Shown: piece by piece, positions 1 to 16,106 of the stretch
Layout of the letters: each line of letters starts with the position of its first letter
Numbering within the stretch: position 1 is the first letter of the stretch
Source: DAOUKH01 sp965207995
GTDB lineage: Bacteria > Chloroflexota > Dehalococcoidia > SHYB01
Assembly (NCBI GenBank): GCA_965207995.1
Contig: OZ242299.1
Coordinates: 1,798,001 to 1,862,000, forward strand
Direction of reading: 5' to 3'
Length of the DNA stretch: 64,000 nt
Position numbers and translations under genes: made by a program
The notes under the pieces: model-generated
Databases searched by the model: none
What the model was told of the DNA's origin: nothing
Seen by the model: only the letters and a program-made list of their open reading frames with translations

Positions 1-3171
<3,171 letters not shown>

Positions 3172-3240
3172 CGGGAAAGGAGCAACCGGAGCATCGAACC
3201 GAAAGGGTGAGGGACCGAAGCTAGCAAAGAAGGGGACGTG

Positions 3241-7833
<4,593 letters not shown>

Positions 7834-7835
7834 CC

Positions 7836-8940
7836 ATGAGCGAACTCCGCGATCAGTTGGACGATTCGAGAGGGCGTATCGCCGATCTCGTGGTGCGTCT
7901 TTGACCTCGCCGGCAAAGAGCGTGAGCTAGCCGCACTGGAGCGCCGCTCCGCCGCGTCCGACTTCTGGAACAATCAGGAGGAGGCCCGCGACGGCATGCG
8001 CCGCATCGCCGAGTTGCGCGACACTGTCTCGGAGTGGCGCGGCCTCGAGCGCGACGCCGGCCAGCTAAACGAGCTGCTCGACCTCGCCGAGAGCGAGGAC
8101 GACCGCGCCGTTCAGGACGAGGTCGCCCGCGACGCCGCCGCCCTCGCCGCTCGTCTCGACCGCCTCGAGTTCGACCTCGCCCTGAGCGGTCCCCACGACG
8201 CCCGCAACGCGCTGCTCTCGATCCACGCCGGCGCGGGGGGCACCGAGTCGCAGGACTGGGCGGAGATGCTCCTCCGCATGTACCTTCGCTGGGCGGAGCG
8301 CCGCGGCTTCGCGGCCGCCGTGCTCGACATCTCCCACGGGGAGGAGGCGGGCATCAAGAGCGCCCACATCGACTTGAAAGGCAAGTACGCCTACGGGTAC
8401 GCCAAGTCGGAGAAGGGCTCCCATCGCCTCATCCGCCTCTCCCCCTTCGACGCCGACCACGCGCGGCATACCTCCTTCGCCTTGGTCGAGGTGATGCCCG
8501 AGGCCGACCCGGTCGAGGTGACCATCGACCCTGACGATCTCCGCCTGGACTACTTCCGCGCCAGCGGCAAGGGCGGCCAGAACGTGCAGAAGAACTCGAC
8601 GGCGGTGCGCGTCGTCCATGGGCCGACGGGAATCACCGTCTCCGTCCAGAACGAGCGCTCCCAGCGCCAGAACCGCGAGGCCGCGATGACGATTCTTGCC
8701 TCCCGCCTCATGCGCCTCGAAATGGAGAAGCAGGCGAAGGAGAAGGCGCGGCTCAAGGGCGAGTACGTGCCGGCGGAGTGGGGGAACAAGATCCGCAGCT
8801 ACGTCCTTCACCCCTACAAGATGGTGAAGGACCACCGGACCGAGTACGGCTCCACCGACCCCGACGCCGTCCTCGACGGCGACCTCGATCCGTTTCTCGG
8901 CGCCTACATCCGGCTCATGGCCGGCGAGAACGGCGGCTAG
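7836..8940 (+). CDS. prfB: peptide chain release factor 2, made by programmed +1 frameshift
   Basis: RF2 recognises UGA and UAA stop codons and triggers peptide release on the ribosome. Translation from ATG 7836 runs 22 codons to CTT TGA C (7899-7905); skipping T7902 continues in the long frame to the TAG at 8938-8940. The product is about 367 aa, close to the 365 aa of E. coli RF2. The UGA-specificity motif SPF is in RLSPFDADHARH, and the peptidyl-hydrolysis GGQ loop is in SGKGGQNVQKNST. The 22-codon zero-frame segment resembles the RF2 N-terminus, so the gene is intact rather than broken. The Shine-Dalgarno-like stimulator upstream of the shift codon is weak (GTGGTG) compared with the usual AGGGGG. 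Confidence 0.95.
7899..7905 (+). promoter_or_regulatory. RF2 autoregulatory +1 frameshift site (CTT TGA C)
   Basis: The heptamer CTTTGAC is the canonical RF2 slippery site: an in-frame UGA read by RF2 itself, with UGAC a weak stop context. Low RF2 favours a slip from CUU to UUU. The downstream +1 frame (GAC CTC GCC) joins directly to the conserved RF2 frame. Confidence 0.93.
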
Positions 8941-8960
8941 GAGCCCGGGAAACACCGCCC

Positions 8961-9962
8961 TTAGGCGAAGGCGGTGATCACCTCGTTGGAGAAGCGCTCG
9001 GCGATGCGGCGGTCCCAAGGGCGTGGGGTCATGATCACGATGTGGGTGACGCCGACCTCGGCGTAGCGCGCGACCTCCTCGCGCATCTCGGCGGGGCTTC
9101 CGATCAGGGCGCCGGCCCGCACCCGCGCCTCCAGCGACTCCCCCTCCACGCTGTTGCGCGCCTGAGCGGCCGCACCCCGCTCTTGCAGCCCGCGCCCTCG
9201 CTTCTCGATGACCTCCCGCGCACGGCCGGGGTCGTCGGTGAGCACCATGTCGCAGTAACGCATGTACTCGATCTCGTTGGGGTCGCGGCCCCGCTCGGCG
9301 CAGAGTTCCTCGATGCGCGCGATCTTCTCGGCCGCGTAGGCCGGCGTGCTCAGACTCGCCCAATACTGCGCGTGCCTCGCGGTGAGCGCGAGGCCGGTCT
9401 CGCCCACGGCGGCAATGAGCACCGGCGGACGCGGCTTCTGTACCGGCTTCGGCTCCATGGGTGCGTCCTCGATCCGGTAGTGCTTGCCCTCGTAGGAGAA
9501 CGAGCGCTCCGTCCATAGGCCGTGGACCACGTCGAGGGCCTCGCCGAGCATCTCCTGGCGCACCTTCAGTCCTGGGAATGGGATGCCGTAGGCGTCGTGG
9601 TCTCCCTTTGACCACGCGGCGCCGATACCCAGGATGAGCCGGCCGTTGCTCATCACGTCGATCGTCGAGCAGATCTTCGCAAGCATGGCGGGGTGCCGGT
9701 AGGTGACCCCGGTGACCATGCAGCCGAGCTTCAGGGTCTTGGTGACCGGCGCGAGGCCCGCCATCACCGTCCAGGCCTCCAAGAGTTGCGTGTACTTGGC
9801 GCGCATGGGGCCGCCCCCGCCGACGCCGTACATGTGGTCCGAGCTGTAGAAGCCGTCGAAGCCGAGATCCTCCAAGGTCTGCGCGATCTCGACGACCTGC
9901 TCGAACGTGCCCAGGGACATCGTCCCTCCGACGCTGAAGCGGATGGGCTTGCGCGGCGGCAT
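8961..9962 (-). CDS. LLM class F420/flavin-dependent oxidoreductase
   Basis: A 333-aa protein of the bacterial luciferase-like monooxygenase superfamily (TIM-barrel, F420- or FMN-linked hydride transfer). Family signs are the N-terminal FSVGG and GFDGFYSSDHMYG, the GCMVTGVTYRHPAMLAKICS core, and SNGRLILGIGAAWSKGDHDAYGI. The ATG at 9962 follows a strong AGGAGGAAA site. It lies 46 bp downstream of the cyclase-family gene on the same strand, so the two probably form an operon. The substrate cannot be told from sequence. Such enzymes are abundant in Chloroflexota and Actinomycetota; this window holds two more distant members at 50922 and 52239. Confidence 0.9.
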   Translation of the reverse strand: MPPRKPIRFSVGGTMSLGTFEQVVEIAQTLEDLGFDGFYSSDHMYGVGGGGPMRAKYTQLLEAWTVMAGLAPVTKTLKLGCMVTGVTYRHPAMLAKICSTIDVMSNGRLILGIGAAWSKGDHDAYGIPFPGLKVRQEMLGEALDVVHGLWTERSFSYEGKHYRIEDAPMEPKPVQKPRPPVLIAAVGETGLALTARHAQYWASLSTPAYAAEKIARIEELCAERGRDPNEIEYMRYCDMVLTDDPGRAREVIEKRGRGLQERGAAAQARNSVEGESLEARVRAGALIGSPAEMREEVARYAEVGVTHIVIMTPRPWDRRIAERFSNEVITAFA

Positions 9963-10008
9963 GGCGGCTCTTTCCTCCTGATGCGTAGGGCGGCGCGTCC
10001 GGTGCGGC

Positions 10009-10956
10009 CTAGAAGACGGCGATGGGGTTCACCGGCGACCCGGTGCCGCCGGTGATGCGGAGCGGACCCATGCTGAACAGGAACTCGTAACGCCCCAGCC
10101 GGTCGCAGGTCGCGGCCAGGGCTTCGAGGTCGCAGTTATCGATCAGCCAGAGGCCCATGGCCACGATGCCGATCTGGTGGACCGGCGCGCGCATGAGCGG
10201 GTAGCCGCTGGGGAAAAGGTCCTGGGCGCTGTCGGAGCCGACGGCGGCCACGCCGCGCTCGTGAAACCAGGGAGCGCAGACCGCGTGGAATCCCGGCCGC
10301 TGCTCGTAAACCTTCCGCGAGGGGCCCTCCTCGTTCCGGCGGCGCACCGCCCCGAAGCGCGCCAGCAGGACGTCGCCCTCTCCGACGGTGACGCCCAGCT
10401 CGCGCTCGGCCGCGTCGAGGTCCTCGCGGTAGACGCCGTCAGTCCGCTCCAGCCAGTCGATCCCGCGCAGCTTGGGGAAGTCGAGAAGCACGCCGCGGGT
10501 GACGACCCCGTCCTTGAGCGCCTCGATGGCCAGCGCCTGCGACGCTTGGGTCGTCGAGATGAGGTTGGCCGGGCGGCCGTTGTAGAGGACGCCGTCGCGG
10601 AGAACGTGCGACAGGCTGTCCACGTGGGTGACGGTGAAGCCGTGATAGGCGATCCCGAAGAAGTCGCCGGTCGATTGAAGCTCGTCGGGCTGCGTCTTCT
10701 TTCCCTCGAACCGCTCGCCGGCGCCGGTCATGAAGTGCAGCGGCGGCATGTCGAAGTCGGCCTCCGCCGTCCGGGGGATCAGGCGGGCGCAGGAGACGGT
10801 GATGCCTTCCTTGACCAGCCCCGCGGCGGCGAGGCGCGCCTCCGGGGTGATGAGGTTGACCGTGCCGAGCTCGTCGTCGTCGCCCCAGCGCCCCCAGTTG
10901 CTGCACGAGTCCATGTAGCCAAGGACTTCCTCTTCAGAAGGAACATAGGGCGCCAT
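10009..10956 (-). CDS. cyclase family protein (kynurenine formamidase-like metal hydrolase)
   Basis: A 315-aa member of the cyclase/kynurenine formamidase-like family. The metal-binding motif HVDSLSHV (HxDxxxH type) is present, with LDFPKLRGIDWL, GDVLLARFGAVRR, HERGVAAVGSDSAQD and a final GSPVNPIAVF typical of the family. These enzymes are zinc- or manganese-dependent amide or lactone hydrolases. A GGGGAGGT ribosome site precedes the ATG at 10956. It is the upstream gene of a probable two-gene operon with the luciferase-like oxidoreductase, which suggests a shared catabolic step. The substrate is unknown. Confidence 0.88.
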   Translation of the reverse strand: MAPYVPSEEEVLGYMDSCSNWGRWGDDDELGTVNLITPEARLAAAGLVKEGITVSCARLIPRTAEADFDMPPLHFMTGAGERFEGKKTQPDELQSTGDFFGIAYHGFTVTHVDSLSHVLRDGVLYNGRPANLISTTQASQALAIEALKDGVVTRGVLLDFPKLRGIDWLERTDGVYREDLDAAERELGVTVGEGDVLLARFGAVRRRNEEGPSRKVYEQRPGFHAVCAPWFHERGVAAVGSDSAQDLFPSGYPLMRAPVHQIGIVAMGLWLIDNCDLEALAATCDRLGRYEFLFSMGPLRITGGTGSPVNPIAVF

Positions 10957-11028
10957 GCCGACCTCCCCGGCCGCCAGCCGTCGCGGCGGGCGCCAGCATA
11001 GCAGATCGGCAAGGGCGGAATGGCCGAG

Positions 11029-11496
11029 CTAACTGATTGGCTGACACATACGCAGAGAGGCCGCGCTGACCCAGGCGAAATCGTCGATCGGGATGTAGCA
11101 CAGAACCTGAACGTCGTCTCTCGGGTTCCAGGAGTAGACAACATCCCGGTGCCGTTCGGCGAATTGCGCTACGATCCCCTCGAAGCAGTAGTCGGTTCGG
11201 CAAACGTCAAATGCCACCGTGGGTTCAAAGTTCTCGTCGTCGTATACGTCTTCCACAGTGCCCGACACCAAGACGCGTCTACCCTCATACTTCAGCTTCG
11301 CGGCTTCACTGTCTCGACTGTATTCCTTGAAGAGATCAAGCGCTGTTACTTCAATGGCTGGTTGGGTGAACTTGGACGCGATGCGCTCCATCTGGGTATC
11401 CGTTGCGCCGCAAGCGAGCAACCCCAAGGCGCCTAGCAAGACCGCGAAGAAGACGCCGATCCTCTTGGACATTCGAACACCGTAGCGCCTGGGCAT
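11029..11496 (-). CDS. putative lipoprotein with tRNA_anti-like OB-fold
   Basis: A 155-aa predicted lipoprotein. A basic start, a hydrophobic run and the lipobox LLAC (C29) indicate export and lipidation. The mature part has features of the OB-fold 'tRNA_anti-like' family: an ALDLFKEY helix, YEGRRVLVSGTVEDVYDDE and VAFDVC, ending in DDFAWVSAASLRMC. These small exported domains have no assigned function. ATG 11496 is preferred over ATG 11472 because AAGGAGG lies 9 bases before it. It is 28 bp downstream of a second lipoprotein gene on the same strand. Confidence 0.75.
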   Translation of the reverse strand: MPRRYGVRMSKRIGVFFAVLLGALGLLACGATDTQMERIASKFTQPAIEVTALDLFKEYSRDSEAAKLKYEGRRVLVSGTVEDVYDDENFEPTVAFDVCRTDYCFEGIVAQFAERHRDVVYSWNPRDDVQVLCYIPIDDFAWVSAASLRMCQPIS

Positions 11497-11524
11497 GCTT
11501 GAATTCCTCCTTGATCGAGTTGCC

Positions 11525-12022
11525 CTACCAGCCCATCTGTGAATGCAGGCAGGCCATCACACCTTCGTTGGTCACGGTCTCTTCGAAGTCCCACCCATCC
11601 GCCAACAGGTCCTGACAGTCGGATGTCGGTGTCGCTGTCGGCTCCGGTGTAGATGTCGGTGTTGCTGTAGGTTCGGGCGTAGGTGATGGTGTTGCCGTAG
11701 GTTCGGGCGTAGGTGATGGGGTCGCCGTCGGCTCAGGTGTAGGTGACGGAGTCGCTGTCGGCTCAGGTGTAGGTGACGGGGTCACGGTCGGCTCCGGTGC
11801 AGGTGACGGGGTCGCCGTCGGCTCAGGTGTAGGAGTTGGCGCTGGAGGCGAGGTCGGCGTAGCCGTGGGTTCCAGCGTTGGGGTCGGCGGCGGAGCCGGT
11901 GATGGCGTCGACGTGGCTACTGGCGGCGGTTCTGGCGCGGCGGTGGGCCCAGGCGTTTCCGATGTGCAAGCCGCGACCATGAGCAGAATGAGTAGCCCCG
12001 CTGTTAGGAATGCAACGCGCAA
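11525..12022 (-). CDS. proline/threonine-rich repeat lipoprotein
   Basis: A 165-aa predicted lipoprotein starting at TTG 12022 (AAGGA six bases upstream). A signal peptide ends in the lipobox VAAC. Most of the mature chain is a TATPSPTPEP repeat, the disordered spacer common in surface proteins of Chloroflexota. A short C-terminal module (DCQDLLADGWDFEETVTNEG, then VMACLHSQ) is the only potentially folded part and contains two cysteines. No function is recognised. It may be a cell-surface stalk expressed with the OB-fold lipoprotein downstream. Confidence 0.7.
   Translation of the reverse strand: MRVAFLTAGLLILLMVAACTSETPGPTAAPEPPPVATSTPSPAPPPTPTLEPTATPTSPPAPTPTPEPTATPSPAPEPTVTPSPTPEPTATPSPTPEPTATPSPTPEPTATPSPTPEPTATPTSTPEPTATPTSDCQDLLADGWDFEETVTNEGVMACLHSQMGW
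11641..11820 (-). repeat. six 30-bp tandem units inside the lipoprotein gene
   Basis: Six consecutive 30-bp units (boundaries at 11641, 11671, 11701, 11731, 11761 and 11791) differ by only a few bases each. Each encodes ten residues of the TPEP type. The length is exactly six times 30, so repeat-number variation would keep the frame. Confidence 0.9.
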
Positions 12023-12207
12023 GCTTCGTCCTTCAGATTGAGTACGCCCGCCCGTCGCCTACATCGAGGGGCTGAAGGGCCGTCGATTAATGAGCTTAAA
12101 GTGTCAATTTAAAACGAATGATAAGCGCATAATATCTTCTTGGCAACTAGCGCACGCGGTACAGTCGTAGAGCCCATAAGCGTACTTGCTTAATTTGGCG
12201 CGTCCGC

Positions 12208-12558
12208 GTGAGCACTTGGAGCGAACAGGCACTCGACAACCCCCCCGGACGCCTGCGGGAAGCTCGCAAGGCGAAAGGTTGGAGTCAGGAGGCGGCCTCG
12301 GAGCGGGCCGGCCTGCACCTGCAGTCCCTTTCGCGCTATGAGCGCGGCGAAATAGAGCCCGGCGTCAGTGCCGTCTTGCGTCTAGCCGAAGCCTACGGCA
12401 GGCCGATGGGATGGTTCTTCGGTGACGAGGGTCTAACCGCGGAGGAGTGGACGATTATCGAAGCCTACAGGCTGGCTCCTGAGTCATTGCGCCTCTATGC
12501 CTTAGAAGGCAGCCGACAGGCGCTCCAGGCGCTGCGAGGCTCCGCGCCCGCCCCGTAG
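12208..12558 (+). CDS. XRE-family helix-turn-helix transcriptional regulator
   Basis: A 116-aa protein with one HTH_3/Cro-CI DNA-binding domain (residues about 14-70): RLREARKAKGWSQEAASERA, then LHLQSLSRYERGEIEPG and AVLRLAEAYG. The rest is helical with no clear sensor. The start is GTG 12208. The 185-bp AT-rich stretch upstream (12023-12207) is divergent with the lipoprotein gene. It contains TGC-TTAATT at 12187-12195, an extended -10 that would give a 5' leader of only about 5 nt. Its targets are unknown; the neighbouring lipoproteins or the remnant toxin-antitoxin locus are possible. Confidence 0.85.
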   Translation: MSTWSEQALDNPPGRLREARKAKGWSQEAASERAGLHLQSLSRYERGEIEPGVSAVLRLAEAYGRPMGWFFGDEGLTAEEWTIIEAYRLAPESLRLYALEGSRQALQALRGSAPAP

Positions 12559-12608
12559 TCGCTCGGGACGATGGCGGCGAGGCGGCTGCCGTGGGGCGGT
12601 TGCCCTTT

Positions 12609-12621
12609 GGGGGGGGGGGGG
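12609..12621. repeat. 13-base G homopolymer
   Basis: A run of 13 G residues in the gap between the XRE gene and the antitoxin gene. It may be a phase-variable or error-prone site. It lies outside any CDS. Confidence 0.9.
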
Positions 12622-12636
12622 CAGTTTGACCGCAGT

Positions 12637-12670
12637 TGATGCACTTGAGAGGCAGTATGCTGGTGCATCA
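12637..12670. promoter_or_regulatory. candidate antitoxin operator (inverted repeat TGATGCAC / GTGCATCA)
   Basis: A perfect 8-bp inverted repeat, TGATGCAC (12637-12644) and GTGCATCA (12663-12670), is separated by 18 bp. It ends on the first base of the antitoxin start codon. Ribbon-helix-helix antitoxins usually bind such palindromes to repress their own operon. Confidence 0.55.
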
Positions 12671-12891
12671 TGAGGACGACGATCTCGCTAGACGACCGGC
12701 TTGCGAAACAGGTGCGCCGGGCAGCCGGCGAACAAGGAATCAGCGTGAGCGCCTATATCGCCCGCACCCTGGACGACGCGCTGAAGCGGCGAGACGCACC
12801 GGAGCCGCCGCCTTTTCGGTTAGTGACCGTGCGCGGTGTCCGTCCCCGCCCCGGGGTTGATCTGGACCGGCCGAGGGCGCTTGAGGCATAA
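12670..12891 (+). CDS. ribbon-helix-helix (CopG/VapB-type) antitoxin
   Basis: A 73-aa protein with an N-terminal ribbon-helix-helix DNA-binding fold: MRTTISLDDRLAKQVRRAAG, then EQGISVSAYIARTLDDAL. The C-terminal part (PFRLVTVRGVRPRPGVDLDR) is the toxin-neutralising tail typical of VapB antitoxins. The tail stops at RALEA, just short of the usual family end, where the sequence joins a fragment of a PIN toxin. It is probably intact enough to bind DNA. The partner toxin is broken. Confidence 0.8.
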   Translation: MRTTISLDDRLAKQVRRAAGEQGISVSAYIARTLDDALKRRDAPEPPPFRLVTVRGVRPRPGVDLDRPRALEA

Positions 12892-12913
12892 GGCGACGCG
12901 GCCCTGTTCAACG

Positions 12914-13042
12914 GCGGTCGCCGACGCCCAGCATGCGGCGATCGCTATCGAGCATGGCTGCACCATGGTGTCCACGGACGCCGATTTCAGCCGATTCCCA
13001 GGACTTCGGTGGCGGCACCCACTCCGTCCTGAAGGGACATAG
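12914..13042 (+). pseudogene. VapC PIN-domain toxin, C-terminal remnant
   Basis: Only about the last 40 residues of a PIN-domain ribonuclease toxin remain: AVADAQHAAIAIEHGC, then TMVSTDADFSRFPGLRW. The aspartates of TDADF and DAQ are family active-site positions. There is no start codon or N-terminal half (LLPDVNVLVYA-type block). The remnant begins within 25 bp of the antitoxin stop, so one deletion removed the end of vapB and most of vapC. Confidence 0.75.
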
Positions 13043-13170
13043 CCTGGCGGGAGGCCGCGACCCCGCGCAGTACCCAGAGTGGATGCCGGGCGTTCAACCT
13101 TGTCTCGGAGGCTTCGGAGGGCTACCGTGCGGGCATCCCAGCTCGCGCCCCAGCGGCGCTGGAACCCGCC

Positions 13171-13968
13171 ATGGAATCCCTGGTAGATCTGTTCACGCCT
13201 GCCGAGATCGACCTGACGTGGTGGAAGGCCGCCGCGCTGGTGGCGGCCGGCGTGCTCGGCGGGTTCATGAACGTCGTCGCCGCCGGCGCGTCGTTGATCA
13301 CGGTGCCCCTCCTGATACTGATGGGCATGCCCGCCGACGTTGCCAACGGCACCAACAGAGTGGGCATTCTGCAGCAGTCGCTGGTCGGCGTTAGGGGCTT
13401 CCACAGGTACGACAAGCTCGAGAAGAGCGCCATTCCCGCGATCCTCGCGCCGACAGTGGTGGGCGCCGTGATTGGCGCCCTCGCGGCGACCTGGGTGCCC
13501 CCGGGCGTCCTCAAGCCCACCCTGCTGGCGACGATCATCGCCGTCGCCTTGGCGATCGTGGTCTTTCCCGACGTCATGGCGCCGCCGACGGGAACGCCGC
13601 CGCGCAGGTTGACCGAGAGCCCCGCCGGGCTGCTGCTACTCTTCGCCGCGGGCCTCTACGGCGGGTTCGTCCAGGCTGGTGTCGGCTTCTTGCTGATCGC
13701 CGCCCTGGCGGTGGGGCTTCGCTACGACCTGGTGCGCACCAACGCGCTGAAGCTCGTGTGCACGGCGCTCTTCAGCGTCGCGTCCCTGGTGGTGTTCGCC
13801 GTCACCGGCCACGTGGAGTGGGCCCCCGGCCTCATCCTCGCCGCCGGCATGACAGTGGGAGCGCTGCTTTGTGTTAGGTTCGCCCTGAACGTGAGCCAGA
13901 AGGCCATCAAGTGGACGATCTTCGTCCTGGCCTGGGTCACCTGCGGCGCCACGCTGCTCTTCGCCTGA
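13171..13968 (+). CDS. TauE/SafE (TSUP) family sulfite/anion exporter
   Basis: A 265-aa integral membrane protein with about eight hydrophobic segments in two homologous halves. The first half has GVLGGFMNVVAAGASLITVP and NGTNRVGILQQSLVG; the second half has LYGGFVQAGVGFLLIAAL and RTNALKLVCTALFS. These are the two signature repeats of the TSUP family (PF01925), which exports sulfite, sulfoacetate or related organic anions. No sulfur genes flank it directly, but a molybdopterin-oxidoreductase-like gene with a sulfite-oxidase-type fold begins 47 bp downstream. That makes sulfite a reasonable, unproven substrate. Confidence 0.88.
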   Translation: MESLVDLFTPAEIDLTWWKAAALVAAGVLGGFMNVVAAGASLITVPLLILMGMPADVANGTNRVGILQQSLVGVRGFHRYDKLEKSAIPAILAPTVVGAVIGALAATWVPPGVLKPTLLATIIAVALAIVVFPDVMAPPTGTPPRRLTESPAGLLLLFAAGLYGGFVQAGVGFLLIAALAVGLRYDLVRTNALKLVCTALFSVASLVVFAVTGHVEWAPGLILAAGMTVGALLCVRFALNVSQKAIKWTIFVLAWVTCGATLLFA

Positions 13969-14015
13969 TGCGCTCATGCCTTGACCGGCGGCGCGCGCTC
14001 TTCGACAATTCCGTC

Positions 14016-14498
14016 ATGGCCGAAGTCCTACGTACCGGGGGCCTCGTCGAGCGCGCGTTGGCGCTGAGCTTCAACGACCTCGCGGCATTGCCGGGTCAGA
14101 TTCCCGACGTCGGGTCGGAGATACCGGGGCGCGAGGGCGGCGGGGTGCGCCTCGACGCCGTGCTTGAGGCCTCCGGCGCGCGCGATGACGCCTGCTTCAT
14201 CACCCTGGCCACCGACGACGGCACCTTCAGCGCCAGTATCCCGCTGGCCCCGATCCGCGCCCAGGGGATTCTCGTCTACCGGGACGACGACGGTCCGCTG
14301 CCCGAGGCGAAGGGCGGCCCGGTCCGGTTCTTCATTAAGGATATCGAGTCGTGCTCGCTTGGGGACAGTGAGGTTGACCGATGCGCCAACGTGAAGCACC
14401 TCGGCCGCATCGAGCTCAGTGCCGCGCTGGGCAAGGATACCCGGCCCACAACCCAGACCGAGCATGAGGCGCTCCACGAGCACGAGCCTGAACACTAG
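14016..14498 (+). CDS. molybdopterin-dependent oxidoreductase-like domain protein
   Basis: A 160-aa protein resembling the small 'oxidoreductase molybdopterin-binding' domain (sulfite oxidase fold). It has a GGLVERALALSFNDLAALP start, GVRLDAVLEASGA, LATDDGTFSASIPL and a C-terminal DIESCSLGDSEVDRCANVKH block. It is about as short as a lone domain and lacks a heme or signal segment. ATG 14016 is chosen because upstream codons have no family similarity. It follows the TauE/SafE exporter. Whether it binds a molybdenum cofactor is unknown. Confidence 0.65.
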   Translation: MAEVLRTGGLVERALALSFNDLAALPGQIPDVGSEIPGREGGGVRLDAVLEASGARDDACFITLATDDGTFSASIPLAPIRAQGILVYRDDDGPLPEAKGGPVRFFIKDIESCSLGDSEVDRCANVKHLGRIELSAALGKDTRPTTQTEHEALHEHEPEH

Positions 14499-14522
14499 AC
14501 TTGCCCCTCACCTCTGCCCGCC

Positions 14523-15317
14523 ATGCCCTACGAGACCATTCACTACGAGAGACGGGACCACGTCGGCGTCGTGACGCTCGACCGTCCCGACGCGCTCAAC
14601 GCATTCAACCGCCGCATGGAGGCGGAGCTCTCCGGACTCTGGACCGAGATGCGGGAGGACGACGACGTCTGGGTCGCCGTCCTGACCGCCGCGGGCGACC
14701 GGGCCTTCTGCGTCGGCGTCGATACCAAGGAGAGCACCGCCGAGGTGCAGGGCATGAGCCAGTTCGAGCGGTGGAAGAGGGTTCCCGGCTCGACGGTGAC
14801 GGCGCGCCAGAACGGCTGCTTCAAACCAGTGATCACGGCGGTCAACGGCATGTGCGGCGGCGGCGGGCTCTACTTCGTCGCCGACAGCGACCTCGTCATC
14901 GCCGCCGAGAACGCGACCTTCTTCGATCCCCACGTCACCTACGGCCGGGTCGCCGCCGTCGAGCCTATCGCCCTCACCCGCCGGATGCCCTTCGGCGAGG
15001 TGATGCGCATGGCGCTCATGGGCAGCGCCTGGCGCATGACCGCGGAGCGCGCCTACCAGGTCGGCTTGGCGCAGGAGGTCGTGCCGCACGCCGACTTACT
15101 GGACACGGCTATGGAGATGGCCCGCACGCTTGCCGAGTTACCCCCGCTCGCCCTGGCGGGCACCGTCGAGGCGCTCTGGTCCGGGTTGGAGATGGACCGC
15201 AAGGCCGCCATGGACCACGGCCTACTCCTCGCACAGCGCAACACCTTCACCGAAGACCACATGGAGGGCCGCCGCGCCTTCCTTGAAAAGCGCAAGCCGA
15301 ACTACAAGAACCGCTAG
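14523..15317 (+). CDS. enoyl-CoA hydratase/isomerase family protein
   Basis: A 264-aa crotonase-fold enzyme acting on acyl-CoA thioesters. Characteristic segments are VGVVTLDRPDALNAFNRRM, DRAFCVGVDTKE and VNGMCGGGGLYFVADSDLVIA (oxyanion-hole glycines), ending in ERAYQVGLAQEVV. The segment that carries a catalytic Glu in true hydratases (PEV) reads DPHV here, so hydratase chemistry is not certain. Acyl-CoA dehydrogenases and a CoA transferase elsewhere in the window fit a lipid- or aromatic-degrading lifestyle. It is 25 bp after the preceding gene. Confidence 0.87.
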   Translation: MPYETIHYERRDHVGVVTLDRPDALNAFNRRMEAELSGLWTEMREDDDVWVAVLTAAGDRAFCVGVDTKESTAEVQGMSQFERWKRVPGSTVTARQNGCFKPVITAVNGMCGGGGLYFVADSDLVIAAENATFFDPHVTYGRVAAVEPIALTRRMPFGEVMRMALMGSAWRMTAERAYQVGLAQEVVPHADLLDTAMEMARTLAELPPLALAGTVEALWSGLEMDRKAAMDHGLLLAQRNTFTEDHMEGRRAFLEKRKPNYKNR

Positions 15318-15392
15318 CCCGCGCCCCGCCGCCATTCTTCACATCCCCGCCCATTCCTGTTGCGCTCGCGAAAGCGCCTAGACTGGACTCCC

Positions 15393-16106
15393 ATGCCCGA
15401 CAAGCGCGTCATCCTCGGCGTCTTCGCCCACCCCGACGACGAGACCTCCGGCTGCGGCGGCACGTTCACGCGCTACGCCCGCGAGGGAGTCGAGGTCTTC
15501 AACGTCACCGCGACGCGGGGCGAGCTTGGCACGCTGGGGACGGGCGGACTCCGCATCGAGCGGGAGGAGCTTCCCCGTGTGCGTGAGCGGGAGCTGCGCG
15601 GCGCGCTGGAGCGCTACGGCGCCAACCCGCCGATCATCCTCGGCTACCGCGACCAAGAGGTGAAGGACGCCGATCCAGAGGAGTTGGCGGGGAAGGTCTA
15701 CGCCGTCATGGCCGAGGTGGGGCCCGACGTGGTGATCACCTTCGGGCCGCTCGGCATCTCGCGGCACGACGACCACATCGCGCTGCACGGGGCCGCCGTT
15801 GCCGCCTTCGAGCGCTATTGCGAGGGGGCCGGGAAGGCCGCGCGTCTCTTCTACGTCGCCATCCCCGGCGAGTTCCTCGACGAAGGGGAGCTCGACCTCG
15901 ACGGGCCGGAGGTCGACCCGACCCACTGCGTCGACATCTCGGAGACGAGGGAGGTCAAGCTCGCCGCACTGCGCGGCTACGCCTCCCAGGAAGACGCCCA
16001 GCAGCTCGCCGCCATGTTCGAAGAGCGCGGCATCGCCGCGGAATGGTTCCACCAGGCCATCCCGCCCCCGGACAGGAGCGGCGGGGTGGTGGAGGGGTTC
16101 TGGTAG
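15393..16106 (+). CDS. PIG-L family (LmbE-like) deacetylase
   Basis: A 237-aa zinc-dependent N-acetylglucosamine deacetylase-like protein. The metal-binding motif AHPDDE lies near the N-terminus (GVFAHPDDETSGCGG), and the second site is GISRHDDHIALH. VTATRGELG and REREL are also family-typical. Substrates in this family include GlcNAc-PI, mycothiol precursors, bacillithiol precursors and chitooligosaccharides; none is indicated here. ATG 15393 is chosen because the conserved motif starts eight codons later. Confidence 0.85.
   Translation: MPDKRVILGVFAHPDDETSGCGGTFTRYAREGVEVFNVTATRGELGTLGTGGLRIEREELPRVRERELRGALERYGANPPIILGYRDQEVKDADPEELAGKVYAVMAEVGPDVVITFGPLGISRHDDHIALHGAAVAAFERYCEGAGKAARLFYVAIPGEFLDEGELDLDGPEVDPTHCVDISETREVKLAALRGYASQEDAQQLAAMFEERGIAAEWFHQAIPPPDRSGGVVEGFW

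Noticed and set aside
8065..9615. 516-aa open frame antisense to prfB and through the LLM gene
   Set aside because: It is the shadow of two clearly recognisable genes.
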